Below are positions 48,508 to 57,852 of a DNA stretch of 64,000 nt, one piece after another; position 1 is the stretch's first letter; each line of letters opens with the position of its first letter. The DNA is from an uncultured Acidobacteriia bacterium (GTDB lineage: Bacteria > Acidobacteriota > Terriglobia > Bryobacterales > Bryobacteraceae): the NCBI GenBank assembly GCA_903900705.1, contig CAIUOG010000110.1, positions 1-64,000 on the forward strand. Direction: 5' to 3'. The position numbers and the translations under genes are program-made. The notes beneath the pieces are model-generated. The model had not been told where the DNA came from. It was given only the letters and a program-made list of their open reading frames with translations, and did no database searches.

Positions 48508-50364
48508 TTACTCGGTTCCCCGCGGGCTGGTCCCGGCGGTGGCGATTGTCTTGCCGGCCGCGGGCGCAGGGGCGGGCGGCGGGTTGAGGCTGCGAATGTA
48601 ATTCAGCAGGTCGGCGGCATCCTTCACCGTCAGACCGTAGTCGATCCACGAAGGCATGGCGGTTCCCTGCACACCATAGAGGATCGACTCAAGCGCACGG
48701 CGATCATTCAGCGTCGTCACGAACCAGCGGTTGCGCAGGTTGCGCGGCCGCGGCACGATATCGAGTGAATTCGGCCCCTTGCCGTCGCCCTTCAGGCCAT
48801 GGCAGCCGGCGCAGCGCTTGAGGAAGGTCGCTTCGCCGTTGGCCACGGAAGCCTTTGAAGTCGGGGTGGGATTCGCATCCGGAACATTCGCATGAGCCTT
48901 CAGATTGCGCTGCGGCTCTTTCACGAAAGTGGTCCGGACATAGCCGAGCACGGCATGAACCTGCTCGTCGGATAACGTCTTACCCCAGGCGGGCATGGAA
49001 GTTCCGGGAACGCCATCCGTAATGGACTTGATGAAGCGATCATCCGGCTTGCTGTTCATAAAAGCGCGCTTGGTGAGATCGCGGGGCGCGGGGTCCAGAT
49101 AGTAAGCGGTCTTACCCTGGCCATCCCCCTTATCACCATGGCAGCGGGAGCAGAGCGTCTTAAAGATTTCCGCTCCGTCGGCCAGTTTGGCGCCGGCCTG
49201 CTGGCTGGCCAGATAGGCGGTGAGCGCGGCAAAGTCGGAATCGCTGAAGCGGAAGGCCGGCATGATGGAATCGGGCACCCGCGAACGCGGGGTGCGGAAG
49301 TGATCGCGCAGCCATTCCTCGTCTTTCAGTTTTCCTTCGAAGCTCAGATCCGGCGCAATGCCGCCATCCTTCTCGCCCAGCTTGTGGCAGGCGGTGCAGG
49401 CGCGGTCTTCGAAGAGTTGTTTGCCCTGGCTCACCAGATCGGCGGCCTTCGGGACAGCCTTATTCAGCACGGCCTCCGGCGTAATCTCCGCCTTGGCGGG
49501 CGACATGCGGGTGCGGTAGCGCGCCAGCGAAGTCTCCGCGAAATTCACGCCGCGGCGGCTCTTCAGGAAGACCACCAGACACTTCACATCTTCGTCCGAC
49601 AGGTTGAACTTCGGCATGAAAGACGTTGCCAGGTTCGCCCTCGGGTCCACGATGGATTCCCAAAGATAATCGATCTTGAATTTGTGGCCGGCCTCGCTTA
49701 GTTCCGGAGCGAGCGTGCCTTCCGAAAGGCCTTCAATCTTATGGCAGCCGTAGCAGTTGGTCCGGAAGAATAATTCGCGGCCGCGATTCACATGGGGCGT
49801 GCCCGGGAAATTCTCCTCGGTATGGCACTGGGCGCAGTTGGCTTCCATGTATTCCTTACCAACGAGATGCGTCTTGAATTCCTTGCGCCAGTTGGCCTGC
49901 GTGACGTAGCCGGTCAGCGGGTCATTCCAGTGCTCATCATTGCCGTGCGCGTATTCGGTCTCAAGACCTCTGCCCTGGCCGTCATGGCAGACCGTGCAGC
50001 CGAAGTCTGTGAACTTGTGACGCCGTTCCCAGCGCCCGTTGCGTTGTACATCGCCCAGCGCAGCCGAATAGGGATGCGTCTTCAGCGGCTGAAAATGATC
50101 TTTGAAACGCGGATCGTCGATCGCGAGATGACAGGTGGTGCAGCGGTCCACGCGGTTATCGCCGAACTGCGTCACGATAATCTGTTCAATCTTCGGACTG
50201 CGGTCAGAAAGCTCGGCGCGCTCCGCATCGTTGCGCGCCTGCGTGCGGGCCTGATCGAAATAAGCGGTCTGATGCCGTTCCCACTTATGGAAGAACTGAT
50301 CGTAGAACACAAGTCCGTGGACGATCAGGATGATGGCGCTTGCAATGGCCAAGGCAAGTTTCAT
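48508..50364 (-). CDS. Heptahaem c-type cytochrome, membrane-anchored
   Basis: The 618-residue protein has one N-terminal helix and seven CXXCH sites at residues 75, 123, 177, 204, 323, 405 and 518. The first four correspond to the first four of the octahaem protein in cluster 1 ([11 protein letters not shown] versus FGCTLCHNGNG). The last two ([26 protein letters not shown]) look like the two cytochrome c domains of CcoP, followed by a Pro/Ala linker. It lies between cytochrome b and ccoN, so it may carry electrons directly from the quinol side to the oxidase and replace both c1 and CcoP. This is inference from order and motif. Confidence 0.9.
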   Translation of the reverse strand: MKLALAIASAIILIVHGLVFYDQFFHKWERHQTAYFDQARTQARNDAERAELSDRSPKIEQIIVTQFGDNRVDRCTTCHLAIDDPRFKDHFQPLKTHPYSAALGDVQRNGRWERRHKFTDFGCTVCHDGQGRGLETEYAHGNDEHWNDPLTGYVTQANWRKEFKTHLVGKEYMEANCAQCHTEENFPGTPHVNRGRELFFRTNCYGCHKIEGLSEGTLAPELSEAGHKFKIDYLWESIVDPRANLATSFMPKFNLSDEDVKCLVVFLKSRRGVNFAETSLARYRTRMSPAKAEITPEAVLNKAVPKAADLVSQGKQLFEDRACTACHKLGEKDGGIAPDLSFEGKLKDEEWLRDHFRTPRSRVPDSIMPAFRFSDSDFAALTAYLASQQAGAKLADGAEIFKTLCSRCHGDKGDGQGKTAYYLDPAPRDLTKRAFMNSKPDDRFIKSITDGVPGTSMPAWGKTLSDEQVHAVLGYVRTTFVKEPQRNLKAHANVPDANPTPTSKASVANGEATFLKRCAGCHGLKGDGKGPNSLDIVPRPRNLRNRWFVTTLNDRRALESILYGVQGTAMPSWIDYGLTVKDAADLLNYIRSLNPPPAPAPAAGKTIATAGTSPRGTE

Positions 50365-50376
50365 ATATTCCTCCGG

Positions 50377-51684
50377 TCAGAACGGACTCACGAAGGCCCA
50401 GTTGGGGCCTCGGAAGAACGTGCCGATAATAATGAAAATCACGTTCAGCAGAGCGAACGTGACAAACAGCGTGTTCGCGAGGAAACGCTCCTTCGCGAAC
50501 CATTTGCCAACGCCTGAGACTTTGCGGTCAATAAACGGCACCAGCATCAGCAGAGCCACCTCAATACCAGGCACGCCAACGCCACCCCAGAAGGCCGAGT
50601 AGCTGACCAGTTCCTGGAGGCCGAGGAAGTACCACGGCGCCTTGGCGGGATTCGGCGGATGCAACACGTTTACGGGCTCTTCGAGCGGCGCGTTGAAGAA
50701 CAGCGAAACCAGCAACAGCGCGGCCACCGTCACCACAAAAACGAATAGTTCCGCCATCAGCAGATTGGGCCACGCGTAGACCGAGTTGTCAGGCGTATTG
50801 CCCACCTTCGTGAACGGTCCGCGAACAAACCCCATCAGGCCGAACGTCTGCTTTCCGGAGGCATTGCCCTGCACGATCTGCACCTGCAGCGGCTTGCCGT
50901 CCGGCTGGAGATCGGCTTCCGCGGGACGGGAAAGGCCGCCGTCTTTGCGAATCCGCCAGAAATGAATGGCGACCAGCAGTGTGATGAGAGCGGGGAGAAC
51001 CACCACATGCAGCACATAGAAGCGGAGCAGAGCCTCCTGGCCGACCGCCTGATCGCCCAGCAGCAGGAACTGAATCTTCTTCCCCACAAGCGGCGCATAG
51101 CCCGCGATGGACGTTCCCACCGTGATTGCCCAGAAGGCCAGCTGATCCCACGGGAGCAGATAGCCGGTGAAGCTTGCGAACAAGGTCAGCAGCAGCAGTA
51201 CGCAGCCGATGACCCAGTTGAATTCGCGCGGGCGCTTGTAAGAGCCCGTAAGAAACACGCGGCACATATGCAGGAAAACCACCGCCACCATGGCGTGCGC
51301 CGACCACCGGTGCAGGTTGCGCAGCACCGTGCCGAAGGCAACGGAGCCGCGAAGATCGAGCATCCGGTCATAAGCCTGTGTCGTGGAAGGCACGTAATAG
51401 AACATCAGCAGGATGCCCGTGATCGTGAGGAGGAGGAAGATCGCGAATGACATGACGCCCAGGCCCATGGTGTAGAGCGGGCGCAGCGTGTTCCTGTGGA
51501 CTTTGACCGGATGGATGTGGAGAAAGAAATTGCTGAACGACGTCTGCGATGCGCCCAGATCGGAATCCGGCAGCGGGTGCCGGAAGATGGAATCCCAGAC
51601 GTTGCGCGGAAACGCGGTCAGCGCCGTGACAAGGCCGCCTTTGGGGGCGGACGCCGGTGGGTCCTGCACCTGAAGGTCGCTCAT
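50377..51684 (-). CDS. Cytochrome b, fused b6/subunit IV type
   Basis: The 435-residue membrane protein has haem-ligand helices [20 protein letters not shown] (near residues 125-144) and [20 protein letters not shown], then [12 protein letters not shown], a charged linker and a subunit IV-like half with [17 protein letters not shown]. The Qo motif reads APWY rather than PEWY. Fusion makes it different from cluster 1, where the halves are separate genes. It works with the Rieske gene (4-base overlap) and the heptahaem cytochrome as quinol-oxidising complex. Confidence 0.93.
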   Translation of the reverse strand: MSDLQVQDPPASAPKGGLVTALTAFPRNVWDSIFRHPLPDSDLGASQTSFSNFFLHIHPVKVHRNTLRPLYTMGLGVMSFAIFLLLTITGILLMFYYVPSTTQAYDRMLDLRGSVAFGTVLRNLHRWSAHAMVAVVFLHMCRVFLTGSYKRPREFNWVIGCVLLLLTLFASFTGYLLPWDQLAFWAITVGTSIAGYAPLVGKKIQFLLLGDQAVGQEALLRFYVLHVVVLPALITLLVAIHFWRIRKDGGLSRPAEADLQPDGKPLQVQIVQGNASGKQTFGLMGFVRGPFTKVGNTPDNSVYAWPNLLMAELFVFVVTVAALLLVSLFFNAPLEEPVNVLHPPNPAKAPWYFLGLQELVSYSAFWGGVGVPGIEVALLMLVPFIDRKVSGVGKWFAKERFLANTLFVTFALLNVIFIIIGTFFRGPNWAFVSPF

Positions 51685-52154
51685 AAATTGTAGTAAGTTC
51701 CCTGGTCGACGGGAAGGTTGGTATCCACTTCCAGATCGCCGTTCGGAGCGAGCGAGACCTTATACCAGGCGAGGGACTTCGGCGCGGGCCCGCCCACCAC
51801 ATTGCCGTCCTGGTCATAGCGCGAGCCATGGCAGGGGCAGGCGAAACCGGTATCGGAAACACCCACCGTGCAGCCCAGGTGCGTGCAGATGGTGGAGATC
51901 ACGGCCAGCTTCTGGCCTTCCCGAACCACGCAGACCCGGCGCGAATCGAGCGAGATACGCGTGCCGGACGGAAAGTCGTCGGGCTTGCCGATGGAGTAGC
52001 GGCTGGGCTGCCCATACGTCGCCCGCGGCTTGAGAAAGACAAGGTTCGCGAGTGCGCTAATGGCGGCCGAGCCCGCAAGAGCGGCCCCGGTGAACCATGA
52101 AAGGATGCTGCGTCTGGAATTGCCTGGCTTATCGTGATGGTGGTTTTCGCTCAT
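51681..52154 (-). CDS. Rieske 2Fe-2S protein (cluster 2)
   Basis: From ATG 52154 this is a 157-residue protein with [20 protein letters not shown] (Tat-like anchor) and the cluster sites CTHLGC and CPCHGS. It overlaps the ccoS end by 26 bases, and its stop overlaps the cytochrome b start. A longer in-frame start at 52229 gives 25 residues of no Rieske character. It is paralogous to the protein at 9912-10421. Confidence 0.92.
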   Translation of the reverse strand: MSENHHHDKPGNSRRSILSWFTGAALAGSAAISALANLVFLKPRATYGQPSRYSIGKPDDFPSGTRISLDSRRVCVVREGQKLAVISTICTHLGCTVGVSDTGFACPCHGSRYDQDGNVVGGPAPKSLAWYKVSLAPNGDLEVDTNLPVDQGTYYNL

Positions 52155-52335
52155 TCCCTGTCGCTCCGGCGTCTTTATCGACGATCTCTTCGAGGTCTGA
52201 CCAGAACACATGGAAGCGCGCGTCTTCAATATCGCGGAAGTAATCTTTCTTTACCGCGTATATGAAGATACAGGCCCCGCCCAGCGCCATCATCAGACTG
52301 GCGGCAAGCGCGATCCAGGTTAGTTCAAGACCCAT
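52129..52335 (-). CDS. ccoS: CcoS-like cbb3 oxidase assembly protein
   Basis: This 68-residue protein has a single helix ([20 protein letters not shown]) followed by [20 protein letters not shown], matching the CcoS pattern (helix, AVKxGQFDDLE...). CcoS is needed to load copper and haem b into CcoN. It is the first gene of the operon. ATG 52335 is chosen, and TTG 52368 would extend it by 11 residues. Confidence 0.8.
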   Translation of the reverse strand: MGLELTWIALAASLMMALGGACIFIYAVKKDYFRDIEDARFHVFWSDLEEIVDKDAGATGNERKPPSR

Positions 52336-52382
52336 TGGAGCTATCCCCGGATGCACGGGCGGGACCAAAGCGGAGAGCCTGT

Positions 52383-52388
52383 ATTATC
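52383..52388 (-). promoter_or_regulatory. -10 box of the bc-cbb3 operon
   Basis: GATAAT on the minus strand (TGATAATAC context), 47 bases before the ATG of ccoS. No strong -35 could be found. The 52389-52622 interval otherwise contains the M28 remnant. Confidence 0.4.
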
Positions 52389-52394
52389 AGGGAA

Positions 52395-52590
52395 TTACCG
52401 AGCAGAAAGGAATAACGGGAATGTAGTATTGCGCGGTTTCGCGCGGCCAGCCTGCGCGAGTTCACACAACGGGGCCAGGCGCACAGCCGGGGGATCTTCG
52501 GCATCATTCCCGTGGTTGATCCGGTCCGCCATGTCCGAGGTGTGGTGATAGTCCGGATGAAAGCCGATAAACAGGCAATGGCGGGTCATG
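52395..52590 (-). pseudogene. M28 peptidase C-terminal remnant with frameshift
   Basis: The reverse frame reads CLFIGFHPDYHHTSDMADRI, which matches the terminal metal-ligand region of M28 aminopeptidases (GxHPDYHxxSDTADKI). After INHG at about 52510 the reading continues better in another frame (MMPKIPRLCAW, as in the usual KIARLxAW end). No front part of the enzyme is present. It is a decayed fragment or the tail left by a deletion. Confidence 0.6.
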
Positions 52591-52608
52591 CGAACCTGGG
52601 GTCGGGGT

Positions 52609-52614
52609 AGCATG
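52609..52614 (+). promoter_or_regulatory. -10 box of the alpha/beta-hydrolase-like gene
   Basis: TAGCAT, about eight bases before ATG 52623. Confidence 0.35.
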
Positions 52615-52622
52615 AATGCAGC

Positions 52623-53471
52623 ATGCGCGCCTGTGTGACGTTACTTCTGGCCTCCTGCCTGTGCCTCGCCCAGCAGACGCAGAATCCTTCTCCCATGGTG
52701 GAGCACACCCGTCCCCACCCGCGCCTCGAAAAGCCTGCCTCCCCGCTGCCCGGCAGGCACGAAAAACTCATCGCCGGAACTCTGTTTATCCCGCAAAACC
52801 TGGTCGGGCGGAAGAGCCTGCCGCTTTTCGTCCACTTCCATGGCGGCGACTGGCTGCCGGAACTCGCCGCCGCGAAGACCGGGATGGCCGTCATTTCCGT
52901 CCAGACCGGCTCCGGTTCCGGGACCTATGCGAAGCAGTTTTCGGATCACGAACTCTTCGGCAAAATGCTGCGCGAGGCGTCCGAAAAATCCGGCGTCACC
53001 TTCAGCTCCATCACGCTGACCGCGTGGAGCGCCGGACATGGGGCCATCCGCGAGATTCTCGCCGTACCGGAATACTACGCGAAGGTGGAGAAAGTCCTGC
53101 TGATCGACGGCATGCACACCGGCTATGATGGCGGCAAACCCGGCCCACTCGAATCCAGTCTGGAACCGGATCACCTCGAAATCTTCCTGCAATTCGCCCG
53201 TGACGCGGCGGCGGGCCGGAAAACCATGCTGATCACGCATTCCGAAATCTTCCCCGGCACCTTCGCCAGCACCACGGAAACGGCGGACTGGCTGCTCGGC
53301 AGGCTGGCCATCCCCCGAAAACCCCTCCTCAAACCAGGCCCGATCGGAACCCAGCAGCTGAGTGAAGCGCGGCAGGGAAAGTTCCGCCTGATCGGCTACG
53401 CGGGGAACTCCGCGCCGGATCATGTGGACCAGTTCCACTCCCTTTCGGCCTACCTCGTGTGGATGAGATAG
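52623..53471 (+). CDS. Secreted alpha/beta-hydrolase-like protein
   Basis: This 282-residue protein has a signal peptide (RACVTLLLASCLCLAQQ). Hydrolase-like elements are LFVHFHGGDW (HGG oxyanion block) near residue 80 and LTAWSAGHGAIREIL near 140, where A-W-S-A-G replaces G-x-S-x-G. LIDGMHTGYDGG and a His-containing end (DHVDQFHSLSAYL) could complete the triad. I do not recognise a named family. It stands alone between the operon promoter and a small orphan gene. Confidence 0.7.
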   Translation: MRACVTLLLASCLCLAQQTQNPSPMVEHTRPHPRLEKPASPLPGRHEKLIAGTLFIPQNLVGRKSLPLFVHFHGGDWLPELAAAKTGMAVISVQTGSGSGTYAKQFSDHELFGKMLREASEKSGVTFSSITLTAWSAGHGAIREILAVPEYYAKVEKVLLIDGMHTGYDGGKPGPLESSLEPDHLEIFLQFARDAAAGRKTMLITHSEIFPGTFASTTETADWLLGRLAIPRKPLLKPGPIGTQQLSEARQGKFRLIGYAGNSAPDHVDQFHSLSAYLVWMR

Positions 53472-53561
53472 CGATAGCTGCCCGTTTTCTTCGGAGCTAC
53501 TCTCTAAAGCTTCGCCTGCTCCTGCCGATAAGAAACTCAAGACGTAAACAGGAGCAAGCAA

Positions 53562-53831
53562 ATGTTGATCCCCTTTCCGAGTTTCGAAAGCAACCTGACC
53601 CCGCTGATTGACAGCGCGCACGAACTGCATGCCGGGCACACCGGGGCGGCGGTGGTGCGTTTGTCTGAAGTGCACCGCAGGCTCACCCGTTTCCGGCGCA
53701 GTTCACGGCACCGGGAACTGGCGGTTTTTGTGGAGAACGCGCTGCTGGCCTGTGAGCGGGGGGAACGGGACTACGCGCTGGCCTCTTTGATGACGGCCTT
53801 CGCGCACTTTATTCCGGAACAGGCCGCGTAG
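53562..53831 (+). CDS. Small hypothetical protein (89 residues)
   Basis: A short, helical, basic protein (LRRLTRFRRSSRHRE-type region in the middle) with no membrane segment or cofactor motif. ATG 53562 has AGGAG nine bases upstream, which supports the gene. Its stop is 2 bases from the stop of the convergent DUF2891 gene. Function unknown. Confidence 0.6.
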   Translation: MLIPFPSFESNLTPLIDSAHELHAGHTGAAVVRLSEVHRRLTRFRRSSRHRELAVFVENALLACERGERDYALASLMTAFAHFIPEQAA

Positions 53832-53833
53832 GC

Positions 53834-54886
53834 TTAAAGGATGCCCCGGCCGCTCACCAGGTAGACGGCAAAGCTGCCCAGCCAGTGCCCGCCCTCATAG
53901 TGCTCGCCGCGAATGCTTTCGAGCCCGGTGTGCCGAAGCCGGGCGGCCAGACCGGCTAAGGGCTTCCGCCGGGGGCTCGCAGCGGGAAGTTTGCCGAGAA
54001 TGCCCTCGAGCATCCACGCGCGGCTCAGATTCAGCCCGGCCAGGTGGTACAGCTTGCCATCGGTCACATCGGCCACCTGGGTCGGTTCCAGGTTCACCTC
54101 CGGCAGAAACGCCTCGAACCAACGGGCAAACTCCGCGGCGGGAAGAATCCGCCGCACCGTGTCCGCCTCCGCCAGGCAGGGCGAAAGGAAATCCTCGCCG
54201 GAAGGTTCATACGCCAGCGGACAGTTCCGGTCTTTCAGGTAATAATCCCGCGCGCGGCCTTCCAGCAGCTTGCCAAACTCCTGATTGCCCGTCACCCGGG
54301 CGTAATCCAGCATCAGCCCCAGCCCGAACGCGGTGTTGTTATGTTCCCCGGTGCGAATCGGATGCGCCAGTTTCGGCAGCCAGGCCGCGACCTTCGCCGT
54401 CGCCGCCAGTTCCAAAGGCCGCAGCGTGGCCGCCCATTCCCGCGCCTGCGGATCATCCCATTCCTTTAACTCCGCCGCCAGTTGCAGCAGCCAGGCCAGC
54501 CCGTACGGGCGCTCGAAAGAGGTCCGACCTTCGGCGTTCAGATACCGGACCTCCGCCGCGATATGGTCCGGCGTCAGACTCTGCGCGACGGCGCGGCGGG
54601 CTTCGGCGGCGAACGGCGCAGCCGGAAACAGACGGGCGAGGCGCACCAGCAGCCAGTGCCCGTGCACGGAGGAGTGCCAGTCGAAGCAGCCGTAAAAGGC
54701 CGGCGTCAGTTCGCGGGGCGGCCGCACATCCGCGTCGGAATTCAGCGAATGCGCAATCTTGTTCGGGTACTCCTTATGAACGCAGTCGAGCGCCAGCTTT
54801 GCAAAACGCGCGGCCTGCCCTGCGTCGAAGTCGTTATCCGCCATCAGTGAGCCCGCCAGAAAGATCGCCAGAGCCAGAAGCCGCAT
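53834..54886 (-). CDS. DUF2891 family protein, exported
   Basis: The 350-residue protein has a signal peptide (RLLALAIFLAGSLMA). DUF2891 signatures are visible: PAFYGCFDWHSSVHGHWLL near residue 62, RPYGLAWLLQLAAEL near 125, GEHNNTAFGLGLML near 180 and CPLAYEPSGEDFLSPC near 220. The fold is probably an alpha/alpha toroid like some glycosidases and epimerases, which is inferred. It is 3 bases after the CE15 stop, so part of the ROK-CE15-DUF2891 operon. Confidence 0.85.
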   Translation of the reverse strand: MRLLALAIFLAGSLMADNDFDAGQAARFAKLALDCVHKEYPNKIAHSLNSDADVRPPRELTPAFYGCFDWHSSVHGHWLLVRLARLFPAAPFAAEARRAVAQSLTPDHIAAEVRYLNAEGRTSFERPYGLAWLLQLAAELKEWDDPQAREWAATLRPLELAATAKVAAWLPKLAHPIRTGEHNNTAFGLGLMLDYARVTGNQEFGKLLEGRARDYYLKDRNCPLAYEPSGEDFLSPCLAEADTVRRILPAAEFARWFEAFLPEVNLEPTQVADVTDGKLYHLAGLNLSRAWMLEGILGKLPAASPRRKPLAGLAARLRHTGLESIRGEHYEGGHWLGSFAVYLVSGRGIL

Positions 54887-54889
54887 GGC

Positions 54890-56179
54890 TTATTTTTGCA
54901 GAAAGTGCTGCTTCATGAACCGGATGTAGACGTCCCAGTCAGACGGCACCATGCCATGCCCGCCGTCATGCATCATGTAGCCCATGTCATGCAGAATCGG
55001 CTGGCTGGCCGCCGGCATCTGGTCGGTACCCAGACCTTGTTTGCCGAACAGCTTGTAGACCGGTTCCGCCGCGACAGCCGCCAGGAACTCGCCCTTCGGA
55101 TCCGACCACTTATCCGTGTTCCCCGTCTGCAGCAGCAGCGGGCGCGGGGCGATGAGAGCCACCAGCAGATTCGCGTCCATGGGAGCCGTTTCCGGGTGTT
55201 CCGCGTACTTCGCGTAGTTCTCCGCGAACTGATACGGATAGCGCCCGTTCGCCACCAGGTGCGCAATCGTTTCGCCGTAGTTGCGGCGGCTCAGCGCGGC
55301 CCCGCCCTCACCCGAACAACTCGCAATCACCATCGCGAAGCGTTCATCGTGCGCGCCTGCCCACATGACGGTCTTGCCCAGCCGCGACACGCCGGTCAGC
55401 GCCACTTTCTTCCCGTCCACGCCCGGGTCGGTCTGCAGATAGTCCAGAGCGCGGCTCAGGCCCCAGGCCCAGGCGCTCACCGCGCCCCACTCATCCGCAG
55501 CGGGTTTCGTCTGCCCGGGCTTCAGATACAGAGCCCGCACGCCCAGCGGAACGCCGCCCGGAAAATCCGGATCAATGTCGCCATAGTAAACGGTGGCCAC
55601 ACCGAAACCTTCCTTCACAAACGCCGGTACGGGCAGACGGCCAAACGGACGACCCTGGCTGGCGGGAACCTTCTTCTGATCCCGTCCCCAGATCTCGCCC
55701 ACCTTCACGCCCGGGTCTTCCACAGCGTTCGAGTTGGCCGAAAAGCTCCCGCTCAGCAGAACGGGTACCGGCCCTTTGGCATCCGCCGGAAGGTACAGCA
55801 GCAGGTCCATCTTCGGTCCGGTCTTGTCCTTTGAGAAGTAAATCGTAACCTGCCGCCGGATCGCTTTGCCGTCGAAGGCCGGCGTGCCCTTGTCGAACAC
55901 GTCGAAGCTCATGTCCGCGGGGCGGCCCGGCATTTTGCCGTACTGGTTCTCTTCGAACAGACGGATAATCTCCGGACGCCGCTTCTCCACCCAGGTCTTT
56001 TTGTCTTTTACAGGCTTGCCGTTGGCCAGTTTCAGCGCATCCGGCAGCGTGTAGGTACCCACCTTCGCTTCCGTGTAATTCACCGGGATTCCGGCCACCT
56101 TGTCGTCGGGGTAATCCGGAAGCTGCGCCAGAGCGACGGACGCGAGCATTAACGGAGGAAGAAGCAGCCGGAACATCAT
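54890..56179 (-). CDS. CE15-like glucuronoyl esterase
   Basis: From ATG 56179 this is a 429-residue protein with a signal peptide (FRLLLPPLMLASVALAQ). GVSRLGKTVMWAGAHDERF (near 280) matches the CE15 G-x-S-R-x-G-K block with the nucleophile Ser. SCSGEGGAALSRR follows with the acidic residue, and HDGGHGMVPSDW near the end gives the His. These enzymes cleave glucuronate esters linking lignin and xylan. It is 13 bases downstream of a ROK regulator. A second ATG at 56176 is possible. Confidence 0.85.
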   Translation of the reverse strand: MMFRLLLPPLMLASVALAQLPDYPDDKVAGIPVNYTEAKVGTYTLPDALKLANGKPVKDKKTWVEKRRPEIIRLFEENQYGKMPGRPADMSFDVFDKGTPAFDGKAIRRQVTIYFSKDKTGPKMDLLLYLPADAKGPVPVLLSGSFSANSNAVEDPGVKVGEIWGRDQKKVPASQGRPFGRLPVPAFVKEGFGVATVYYGDIDPDFPGGVPLGVRALYLKPGQTKPAADEWGAVSAWAWGLSRALDYLQTDPGVDGKKVALTGVSRLGKTVMWAGAHDERFAMVIASCSGEGGAALSRRNYGETIAHLVANGRYPYQFAENYAKYAEHPETAPMDANLLVALIAPRPLLLQTGNTDKWSDPKGEFLAAVAAEPVYKLFGKQGLGTDQMPAASQPILHDMGYMMHDGGHGMVPSDWDVYIRFMKQHFLQK

Positions 56180-56192
56180 GGCCGCGATTATT

Positions 56193-57341
56193 TCACAGGG
56201 TGTGGCCCGAAGCGCCGAAGTGTTTTTGCAGCACCAGGACCACCGTGCCGCGCAGGCGCGCCAGCCCGTCCTCATGCGCCGGCACCAGTTCCGGCGCACG
56301 CCCACCCCGCAGCACCTGCGCGCGGACCCCTTCTTCGATCATCGGGCCGATCCGGCTCCACGACCGCGTCAGATCGCCAATAATCACAATGCGCTCCGGC
56401 GCAAGGCCGGCCACGATCAGGCGCATCCCCTGCCCCAGGTGCCTGCCCATCTCTTCGAGAGCCGCCCCCGCCCGCGCGTCGCCTTCCTCAGCCAGACGAA
56501 GCAGATCTGTAAACAGCAGCGGCGCGGCGCTTTCCCCGTAGTAGCGAAGGGCGGCCCGGTTGGAGGCAAACACCTCCCAGCAGCCATGGCTCCCGCAGCC
56601 ACACAACGGGCCGGCCGGATCCACCGGAACGTGCCCGAATTCCCCCGCCATCCCGTTCAGACCGCGCGGCAGTTCCCCGTCAATCAGGATGCCCGTGCCG
56701 ATCCCCTCGGAAACCGTGACAACCACCAGATTCCGGCAGACCTCGCCCCGCGAGAACCAGGCCTCCGCCAGCGCGCAGGCGTTCGCCGCATTATCCAGTT
56801 CCACTTCAAGACCGGTCGCGGCAGCGATGGGCCCCGCCAGATCCGCATCCTGCCACGCCAGATTCGGTGAGAACACCAAACGATTTGTCGCCGGATTCAC
56901 GCGCCCCGGCAGGCTGATGCCGACGCCTTGAATCTTCTTGCCATGGCACGCCGCCTGCATAACGCGGATCCGCCTCACCAGTTCCGCCACGGCAGCCGAC
57001 GGTTCCCGGGGCGTATCGAAAACCTCCCGCGAAATGAAGTGCCCGTTCACATCCCCCAGCGCCAGAGTCGTGTGGATGGGCCGGACATCCACGCCGATAA
57101 TCACGCGATCCTCATTGAGCCGCAGCGACGTGGGTCTGCGGCCTCTCGGCAGATGGCTCTGGCCGCCTTCGAGCACCCACTCGCCCGCGATCAGATCTTC
57201 CACAATCAGCGAAATGGTGCTGCGCTGCATGCCGGAAATGCGCGCCAGTTCGGCGCGCGACAGCGGCTGTCTGGTCCGAATCAGATTCAGCACAATGCGC
57301 CGGTTGATGTGACGAACCACCTCTGTGGATGCTGTCTGCAT
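56193..57341 (-). CDS. ROK family transcriptional regulator
   Basis: This 382-residue protein has an N-terminal winged helix (PLSRAELARISGMQRSTISL near residue 25) and a ROK sugar-kinase-like domain: GVDVRPIHTTLALGDVNG near 82, GEFGHVPVDPAG, and the zinc-type block CGCGSHGCWEVFAS. NagC/XylR-type regulators bind sugars and repress local operons. It is first in the operon with CE15. ATG 57341 was chosen because the longer start (57359) lies in the -10 box TATGCT. Confidence 0.9.
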   Translation of the reverse strand: MQTASTEVVRHINRRIVLNLIRTRQPLSRAELARISGMQRSTISLIVEDLIAGEWVLEGGQSHLPRGRRPTSLRLNEDRVIIGVDVRPIHTTLALGDVNGHFISREVFDTPREPSAAVAELVRRIRVMQAACHGKKIQGVGISLPGRVNPATNRLVFSPNLAWQDADLAGPIAAATGLEVELDNAANACALAEAWFSRGEVCRNLVVVTVSEGIGTGILIDGELPRGLNGMAGEFGHVPVDPAGPLCGCGSHGCWEVFASNRAALRYYGESAAPLLFTDLLRLAEEGDARAGAALEEMGRHLGQGMRLIVAGLAPERIVIIGDLTRSWSRIGPMIEEGVRAQVLRGGRAPELVPAHEDGLARLRGTVVLVLQKHFGASGHTL

Positions 57342-57354
57342 TTTGCGACTTCTG

Positions 57355-57360
57355 AGCATA
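57355..57360 (-). promoter_or_regulatory. Extended -10 box of the ROK gene
   Basis: TGT-TATGCT on the minus strand, 13 bases before ATG 57341. Divergent from the DUF4920 promoter, 27 bases away. Confidence 0.45.
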
Positions 57361-57387
57361 ACAGGAACAGCAGCCCTTATCCTGAGC

Positions 57388-57393
57388 GATAAT
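57388..57393 (+). promoter_or_regulatory. -10 box of the DUF4920 gene, leaderless spacing
   Basis: GATAAT ends six bases before ATG 57400. Confidence 0.5.
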
Positions 57394-57399
57394 CGGGGC

Positions 57400-57852
57400 A
57401 TGAAGCTCCTCTGGACCATCGCCCTTTTTGCCCCGGCCGTCTTTGCCGCGGACCAGACTCTCGGCGCGCCTCTCACCGTGAAGGAAGCCATGCCGCTCGC
57501 CGGGCTGATGGCCAACCCCGCGCCCTATGTCGGCAAGACCATCCAGGTGAAGGGTAAAGTGACGGAAGTCTGCGAAATGGCAGGCTGCTGGATGAACCTG
57601 ACCGATAACGACGGGCATCTGCTGCGCATCAAAGTGGAGGATGGCGTCATCGTGTTCCCGAAGGATTCCATCGGCAAGTCCGCCGTCGCCGAGGGCAAGC
57701 TGGAAAAGCATGACATGACCCGCGAACAACTGGTGGAACAGGCCAAAGAGGAAGCCACCGAGGCGGGCCGGAAGTTTGACGCTTCAAAGATCAAGTCCGG
57801 CAAGACCGTCTACCAGATCGCGGGAACGGGCGCGATCATTCTGGATCAGTAG
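57400..57852 (+). CDS. DUF4920 domain-containing secreted protein
   Basis: This 150-residue protein has a signal peptide (LLWTIALFAPAVFA). The body is an OB-like beta domain: YVGKTIQVKGKVTEVCEMAGCWMNL near residue 48 with the conserved C-xxx-GCW, then LLRIKVEDGVIVFPKDSIGK. The two cysteines may bind a metal or form a disulphide. Its last 17 bases overlap the convergent DUF1697 gene. The role is unknown. Confidence 0.8.
   Translation: MKLLWTIALFAPAVFAADQTLGAPLTVKEAMPLAGLMANPAPYVGKTIQVKGKVTEVCEMAGCWMNLTDNDGHLLRIKVEDGVIVFPKDSIGKSAVAEGKLEKHDMTREQLVEQAKEEATEAGRKFDASKIKSGKTVYQIAGTGAIILDQ

Noticed and set aside
46462-48768. A 768-residue forward frame opposite ccoN, ccoO and neighbours
   Set aside because: It covers several real reverse genes and has no recognisable domain.
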